DNA from: Nitrospirota bacterium
GTDB taxonomy: Bacteria > Nitrospirota > Nitrospiria > Nitrospirales > NS-4
Direction: 5' to 3'
NCBI GenBank assembly: GCA_005877855.1
Contig: VBOF01000055.1
Span: 1-27,666, forward strand
Length of the DNA stretch: 27,666 nucleotides
Shown here one piece after another: positions 23,245 to 27,666 of this stretch (position 1 is its first letter; the number at the start of each line of letters is the position of its first letter). The position numbers and the translations under genes are program-made. Under the pieces are notes generated by a model. That model searched no databases. It had not been told where the DNA came from and was given only the letters and a program-made list of their open reading frames with translations.

Positions 23245-25104
23245 ATGGGACCGCATACGAGCCATCGGCGCTCGGACAACAGACAGGCACGACAGGCCGG
23301 CGCAGTCGTCCCGGCGACGCGCGTGTGGGCATACGCGGCGCTGGTCTTCATGCTCTTCACGGTGGCCGCCCCTCTGGGCCTGGCCTGGGGGCAGGAAGCC
23401 CCTGCGGGGCCGGCGACGGAGTATCGCGACATCCTTCCCGGTGTGGTCGGCAGCCGGAACCTGATCTGGATCATCGCGCAACAGCACCTCCTCCTGGCGG
23501 GCTTCGTGCTCGGGGTGCCGATCTTCGCCTGGGTCTGTGAGATCGTCGGGGTGCGGACCGGGGATCCGCGTTACGATACGCTGGCCAAGGAGTTTACCAA
23601 GTTGTTGACTTCCGCCTATGCCACCACCGCCCTCTTCGGCGGCATCCTCTTGTTCCTGCTGATTGGGCTGTATCCCAAGCTCATGTCCTACCTGACAGAT
23701 GTCTTCTTCCCGTCGTTCCTCGTGTACTGCGTGCTGTTTCTGCTGGAGACGGTGACGCTGTACCTCTACTGGTATGGATGGGATTCGATGCAGGGAGCCA
23801 CGAAGGGGTTCCACCTCTTCCTGGGTTTCCTGCTGAACGTCTTCGCGTTCTTCATCATGATCGTGCCCAATTCCTGGGCGACCTTCCAGGCGAGTCCGGT
23901 TGTCATCACGGAAGGGAGCATGTGGGCTAGGGCCTGGGCGGCGACCTGGAATCCCACGTGGTGGCCGGTGAATGTGCACCGGTTGATCGCCAACGTCGTG
24001 CTGGGGGGCTTCATCTGCGGCGCCTATGCCGGGTTGAAGTATCTCATGGCCCAGAGCAAGGAGGAACGCGTCCACTACGACTGGATGGGGTACGTCGGGA
24101 ACTTCATCGGCGTATTCGGGATGTTGCCGCTGCCGTTCGCCGGGTATTGGCTGATGCGGGAGGTCTACCAGTACAACCAGCAGATGGGGATCACGCTGAT
24201 GGGCGGCTTCCTCTCCTGGCTGTTCATCCTCCAGGCGATGCTGATCGGCATTCTGTTCCTGGGAGCCAACTATTACTTCTGGCTTGGCATCATGTATCGC
24301 ATCCCCGGCTCCGAAGCCAAGTATCGGAAGCCGATCCTAGCGATGCTCGTGATCTTGCTCATCTGTCTCGGTGTCTGGATGACTCCCCATTCCCTGGTCG
24401 CGAGCCTAGAAGAGGCGCGGAAAATGGGTGGCACGCACCATCCGATGCTGGGGGTTCTCGGGGTGATGTCCGCCAAGATGACCGTGGTGAATGTCATGAT
24501 TCTCGTCACGTTCATGAGCTTCGTGATGTACTGGCGGGCCGGCAAGCAGGAGACCGCCACGTGGGCCAAGGCGGCCAAGGTGGGCCAAGGCCTGATTCTG
24601 GGGATTGCGACGGTGGTCATCCTCGTGCTGGGGGTCTGGGGCTATTTCGTGCCGGCCATCACCCGCATCAACTACTTCTCGACGACGCAGGTGCTGGTCA
24701 TGCTGTTCGTGTTGTTGACCATTACGCCTTTGACCGCGCTCGTGCTGAAGAGCGCCAAGACGACCACGGAGATGGTTTGGGGCATCATGCCGCCCCGGGC
24801 CGCCTACGCCCTCGTGTTGAACGCGGTCATGGTCATCCTGCTCATGACCCTCATGGGCTACGCGCGGTCATCTTCAAGGGTCCACTGGCACGTGTACGGG
24901 GTGATGCAAGACACCTCACCCTACGCCTATTCACCCGCGCTCGGATATGCAGCGGCCTTCATGTCGTTGAATACCTTTCTGTTCTGTCTGATGGTCGCGT
25001 TCATTTTCTGGGTCGCCTCTCTCGGTGGAGAGAAGAAGGGTGGCGCTCCGGGGAAGGCCCGTGTGAAGGAAGCCGTGAGGCCGGCTGTCGCAGGGGCCCG
25101 GTGA
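23245..25104 (+). CDS. Cytochrome bd-like membrane protein, paralog 2
   Basis: 619 aa; AAGGAG (23231-23236) is 8 nt before ATG 23245. It starts with ~25 polar residues, then a hydrophobic segment, and has about 14 membrane helices. It is paralogous to the 17728 gene: conserved blocks are AQQHLLLAGFVLG (H81), LYLYWYGWD, WWPVNVHR (H245), LPFAGY, FLGANYYFWLG and WMTPHSL (H382), and a final HxH (H547, H549) before the Y-x-P-x-L-x-Y block. The first copy has a single His there (H519). The Q-loop of CydA was not found. Donor and acceptor are unknown; oxygen reduction is a hypothesis. It may pair with copy 1 in one heterodimer, analogous to CydA/CydB, or serve a separate quinone step. The C-terminal ~25 residues are Lys/Ala/Gly-rich. 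Confidence 0.82.
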   Translation: MGPHTSHRRSDNRQARQAGAVVPATRVWAYAALVFMLFTVAAPLGLAWGQEAPAGPATEYRDILPGVVGSRNLIWIIAQQHLLLAGFVLGVPIFAWVCEIVGVRTGDPRYDTLAKEFTKLLTSAYATTALFGGILLFLLIGLYPKLMSYLTDVFFPSFLVYCVLFLLETVTLYLYWYGWDSMQGATKGFHLFLGFLLNVFAFFIMIVPNSWATFQASPVVITEGSMWARAWAATWNPTWWPVNVHRLIANVVLGGFICGAYAGLKYLMAQSKEERVHYDWMGYVGNFIGVFGMLPLPFAGYWLMREVYQYNQQMGITLMGGFLSWLFILQAMLIGILFLGANYYFWLGIMYRIPGSEAKYRKPILAMLVILLICLGVWMTPHSLVASLEEARKMGGTHHPMLGVLGVMSAKMTVVNVMILVTFMSFVMYWRAGKQETATWAKAAKVGQGLILGIATVVILVLGVWGYFVPAITRINYFSTTQVLVMLFVLLTITPLTALVLKSAKTTTEMVWGIMPPRAAYALVLNAVMVILLMTLMGYARSSSRVHWHVYGVMQDTSPYAYSPALGYAAAFMSLNTFLFCLMVAFIFWVASLGGEKKGGAPGKARVKEAVRPAVAGAR

Positions 25105-25141
25105 CCGCGACTGATCAACAAGAGGGGGGGCAGGCGATCTC

Positions 25142-25732
25142 ATGACCGAAGTCCAACTGCTGCAAACGATCGGGTTGAGCGTCGTGGGCCTGGGAGGAGC
25201 AATTCTCCTCTTTGTGAAGGCCCGCTTTGTCCGCGTCGTTGCCTTTGTGTCCATCGTGTTGGGGGGCTTTACCTTGGTCGCCTTAAGTATTCCTCAAATG
25301 GCCTCGTTGCCACCCGGTGTGGAGAAGTTCGATGTGGCGTCCATCAAAGACAAGAAGGAGTTGGCCTCCATCGGCCAGAAGATCTTCTTCGGCAAGGGCC
25401 AGTGCGCGTTGTGTCATACGATTGGAACCGGCGAAGGCCGGTGTCCCGATCTCAAAGGAATCGGCTCCAAGCTCACCCGCGACTTCATGTACGAGAGCCT
25501 GACCCAGCCCCAGGCTTACGTCTATAAGGACTACGAGCACGTCGGCCCGGCGAAGTTCTTCCCGGCCAAGATGCCGTACATCAACAAGAAGCCGATCGGG
25601 CTGAGCAAGAACGAGATCCTGGCGGTGATCGCGTTTTTGCAGAACATGTCCGGCGAGGAGGTGACCGTCGAGTTGTCTGAGATCGAAGTGCCGGGCTCAG
25701 CAGGCTCGGCGAGCAGGAGGGGAGTGCTATGA
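25142..25732 (+). CDS. Membrane-anchored monoheme cytochrome c
   Basis: 196 aa from ATG 25142. Two N-terminal membrane helices (~7-25 and ~30-50) precede one cytochrome c domain with CALCH (C88, C91, H92) and a probable Met ligand in PAKMPYINKK. The stop overlaps the next gene by four bases (ATGA). GGAGGGGAG before that overlap is the ribosome site of the next gene. It most resembles a membrane-tethered electron shuttle for the bd-like protein just upstream, by position only. Confidence 0.92.
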   Translation: MTEVQLLQTIGLSVVGLGGAILLFVKARFVRVVAFVSIVLGGFTLVALSIPQMASLPPGVEKFDVASIKDKKELASIGQKIFFGKGQCALCHTIGTGEGRCPDLKGIGSKLTRDFMYESLTQPQAYVYKDYEHVGPAKFFPAKMPYINKKPIGLSKNEILAVIAFLQNMSGEEVTVELSEIEVPGSAGSASRRGVL

Positions 25733-26442
25733 CATTAGCGATGAAGGGGGCCGTTCTGTTGGTCGCGGTGTTTCTGATCGTGAAATTCGGCCTCCCGCTG
25801 ATTACCGCGCCCTTGCCCATGAGTCTCATCTGGCTCTATCTGTTCCTGACCACTGTCGGCATTGTCGTGTACGGCACGCTCAGCGCCGAATCCACGGAGG
25901 CGCTCCTGGGGCCCATCTTCCGGTTCCTTGGCGGGGAAGGGTTGAATGGGTCGGCTAAACTTGCCCGTCTCGCGGTGCTGGTGCTCGTTCCCTTGTTGGT
26001 GGGGTGGCAGACTTACAGCGAATTGGTGCCCAGTTCGCAGCCGCCTGCCGAGAACCGGACCATCCATCCAGCCCCGCCGGGCGAGTTCGTCGGGCTGGCG
26101 AATCCGGTGCCGAACACGCCGGAAAACGTCATGATGGGGAAGGGCCTCTTTTCCGCGTTCTGCTCGCCGTGCCACGGGGCCAAGTTCAACGGCAACGGGC
26201 CTGCCTCCGACGGGTTCAACCCTCCGCCGGCGAATTTTGTCGATCCGGGCACGATTGCTCAACTGCAGGAGTCCTACCTGTTCTGGCGCATCAAGAAGGG
26301 CGGGGTGGGGCTGAATGTCGAAGGTCACCCCTGGAAGTCAGCCATGCCCCGATGGGAAGTGGAGCTGCCGGACGAATGGATCTGGAAGATCATCATGGCG
26401 GAATACGCGGGTTCCGGGCAGAAGCCCCGGACGTGGGAGTAG
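25729..26442 (+). CDS. Membrane-anchored monoheme cytochrome c
   Basis: 237 aa from ATG 25729, which overlaps the previous stop by four bases. About three hydrophobic segments (~5-30, ~32-52 and ~78-95) are followed by a cytochrome c domain with CSPCH (C145, C148, H149). Candidate Met ligands are AMPRWEV near the C-terminus. The heme domain is related in general layout to the lipoprotein cytochrome c at 17136 (a WRIxxGV-type block after the heme: WRIKKGGVG here and WRISEGVPN there). It forms a pair with the cytochrome c before it. Confidence 0.92.
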   Translation: MTLAMKGAVLLVAVFLIVKFGLPLITAPLPMSLIWLYLFLTTVGIVVYGTLSAESTEALLGPIFRFLGGEGLNGSAKLARLAVLVLVPLLVGWQTYSELVPSSQPPAENRTIHPAPPGEFVGLANPVPNTPENVMMGKGLFSAFCSPCHGAKFNGNGPASDGFNPPPANFVDPGTIAQLQESYLFWRIKKGGVGLNVEGHPWKSAMPRWEVELPDEWIWKIIMAEYAGSGQKPRTWE

Positions 26443-26447
26443 AGGCG

Positions 26448-27398
26448 ATGAGGGGAGCGCCATCGGGACGTGCGTTGGCAGCCCTCTTGGCCGCGACGGT
26501 CGGGCTGCTGTGGGGGGCGCCGGTTCTCTCGCAGGAGACCGTCGTCGTCCGGGTGAAGCTGATCCAGGGCGAGGTCCCGACGGATCCGACGGCGCCGATC
26601 TGGAATACGATCCCGGCGACCGAGTTTCCGATGTCGCCGCAAGTCCACTGGCCAAAACGTATTCTGCAGGTCACCGTCAAATCGATCAGGGTACGCGGCG
26701 TGCACAACACCAAGCATATCGCCTTCCTACTGGAGTACGCCGATCCGACCCGGGACCCCGCGGATGCCGCCGCGCTGGAGTTCATGGTCGGCGACAAGAA
26801 GGCCCATTTCGCCCACGGCCAGCCCATGGCGCAGGTGGAAGGCGGACCGGTCAACATCTGGTACTGGCGAAGCGATACACCCGGCGCCGCGGACATGAAC
26901 GCCCAGGGCTTCGGCACGCTGAAGAAGCAGGCCCAGCAGGACGTGCAGGCGAAGGGGGTTTGGAAGGACGAGAAGACCAAGGTCCGGTTCAAGGAGCGGA
27001 AGCTCATCCCTCGGAAGGACGCTCAGGGACAGGCGGTGAAGGATCCCAAGACCGGCGACCCGCTCTTCGATGAGGAGACGAAAGTGGTTGAGCAGGAGGT
27101 CACCGGCGTGTGGCGCGTCGTGTTCGTCCGGGCGCTCACCACGAGCGATCCGAACGACGCTCAGTTCCAGCCCGGCACGTTCCCGAACATCGCGTTCGCG
27201 GTCTGGGACGGCAAGAAGCTGGAAAGCGGCGATCTGAAGGAGTCGGGCTCGCAGAAAGCCGTCACCTCGTGGTGGTACTTCAACGCGGAGCCGCCGACCA
27301 ACTATGCGATCTACCTCTACGGGCTCATTGCGGTGGTGGTGGCGGCAGGGGTGGAGTACGTCATCATCCGCAAGGTGAAGAAGGGGCAGCCGGCATGA
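26448..27398 (+). CDS. Exported EB_dh-type heme b protein (NxrC/EbdC-like) with C-terminal anchor
   Basis: 316 aa from ATG 26448 with AGAGG upstream. A signal peptide is seen (~1-28, ending near VLSQE) and one C-terminal helix (~287-306) with basic residues behind it. The body resembles the ethylbenzene-dehydrogenase gamma / NxrC heme domain: DPTAPIWNTIPATEFPM near the start, HIAFLLEYADPTRD in the middle and a lysine-containing KAVTSWW block near 270. M127 and K270 are plausible axial heme ligands by analogy with EbdC (Met/Lys), but this was judged by eye. In nitrite oxidoreductase, NxrC passes electrons from NxrB to the chain. No nxrA/nxrB is present here, so this copy probably serves the bc/bd-like assembly. 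A ~50-residue insert (Lys/Asp/Gln-rich, ~165-215) breaks the domain. Confidence 0.85.
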   Translation: MRGAPSGRALAALLAATVGLLWGAPVLSQETVVVRVKLIQGEVPTDPTAPIWNTIPATEFPMSPQVHWPKRILQVTVKSIRVRGVHNTKHIAFLLEYADPTRDPADAAALEFMVGDKKAHFAHGQPMAQVEGGPVNIWYWRSDTPGAADMNAQGFGTLKKQAQQDVQAKGVWKDEKTKVRFKERKLIPRKDAQGQAVKDPKTGDPLFDEETKVVEQEVTGVWRVVFVRALTTSDPNDAQFQPGTFPNIAFAVWDGKKLESGDLKESGSQKAVTSWWYFNAEPPTNYAIYLYGLIAVVVAAGVEYVIIRKVKKGQPA

Positions 27399-27666
27399 GC
27401 AGGCAGCGCATCGTGGAGAGGGCTGCGGTCGCGGGGGTGGCGGTGCTGGTCGGGCTGGGCGGGTGCGCCCTGTTCGAGAACGAGCACGTCGCCAAGGGCC
27501 GCGCTCTCTATGCCTATTACTGCTCCCATTGCCACGGCGAGCACGGCAGGCCCGGCGAGGGCTTCAACTGGAAGCTCATGCCAGATCCCAAGCCCAAGGA
27601 CCTGTCCAACAAGGACGAGATGAGCACCCTGAAGGACGAGGAGATCTTCGCGACCATCTCACGCGA
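27395..27666 (+). CDS. Lipoprotein monoheme cytochrome c, 5' part (runs off window)
   Basis: Ninety codons are visible from ATG 27395, which overlaps the previous stop by four bases (ATGA). A signal peptide with lipobox LGGC (C24) predicts lipidation. The heme site is CSHCH (C43, C46, H47). The segment after the heme (KLMPDPKPKDLSNK) is typical of small class I cytochromes c of Nitrospira-type respiratory clusters, with the Met ligand probably beyond or at KLMP. The 3' end is missing. It is too short at the window edge to be complete. It continues the operon. Confidence 0.9.
   Translation, partial: MSRQRIVERAAVAGVAVLVGLGGCALFENEHVAKGRALYAYYCSHCHGEHGRPGEGFNWKLMPDPKPKDLSNKDEMSTLKDEEIFATISR

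Noticed and set aside
17728..25104. Calling the bd-like genes cydA
   Set aside because: The Q-loop and GRQPW-type features of CydA are not seen, cydB is missing, and extra conserved His residues differ. 'bd-like' is as far as the sequence allows.
26448..27398. Naming this gene nxrC
   Set aside because: It lacks the neighbouring nxrA and nxrB, and the family includes several other dehydrogenase heme subunits, so no symbol is given.
16491..27666. Alternative complex III
   Set aside because: There is no large molybdopterin/iron-sulfur ActB-type subunit, no pentaheme cytochrome and no NrfD-like subunit. The Rieske and cytochrome b genes make it a bc-type unit.
1..27666. CRISPR arrays, insertion sequences, rRNA, integrases
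   Set aside because: No regularly spaced direct repeats, transposase-like or integrase-like proteins, or rRNA sequence were seen.

Overview
This GC-rich window reads like the genome of a Gram-negative, hopanoid-making chemolithotroph. The best guess is a Nitrospira-type nitrite oxidiser or comammox organism (Nitrospirota). That guess rests on gene content: hopanoid genes, paired cytochrome bd-like membrane proteins, a b6-like cytochrome b/Rieske pair, a run of monoheme cytochromes c, and an ethylbenzene-dehydrogenase/NxrC-type heme protein. No database was searched, so the taxonomy is inference. Nearly all of the window is coding and the genes are tightly packed. There is no CRISPR array, insertion sequence or rRNA.

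Region 1 (1-3183) holds the 3' part of smc, cut by the window edge. A PilZ protein with an N-terminal zinc ribbon overlaps its end. Convergent to these lies a short J-domain protein on the minus strand. The 198 bp between the J-domain gene and shc carry two divergent sigma70-like promoters.

Region 2 (3271-10270) is a tight operon of seven genes: shc (squalene-hopene cyclase), hpnG, mlaE, mlaF, mlaD, mlaC and an Omp85-like outer-membrane barrel without POTRA domains. It couples hopanoid synthesis to a Mla-type lipid transporter spanning the inner membrane, periplasm and possibly the outer membrane.

Region 3 (10312-16408) starts at its own promoter with dxs and ispG, two MEP-pathway genes that supply isoprenoid precursors. 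A tRNA-Cys(GCA) with its own promoter follows, then a minus-strand orphan resembling phage 'ABA sandwich' proteins. Next come hpnH (adenosylhopane synthase), a small unknown protein and a polytopic membrane protein. Genes for squalene synthesis are not in the window.

Region 4 (16491-27666, running off the end) is a twelve-gene respiratory operon. In order: an exported Ig-like protein, a lipoprotein cytochrome c, a bd-like membrane protein, a membrane cytochrome c, a Rieske protein with an N-terminal PRC-barrel-like domain, a fused b6/subunit-IV-type cytochrome b, an unknown membrane protein, a second bd-like protein, two membrane cytochromes c, an EB_dh-type heme protein and another lipoprotein cytochrome c (partial). 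No cydB, heme-copper oxidase subunit or cytochrome c1 is seen. The layout suggests one quinol/cytochrome c/bd-like membrane assembly, possibly a supercomplex used in forward or reverse electron flow. This is the most interesting system in the window.
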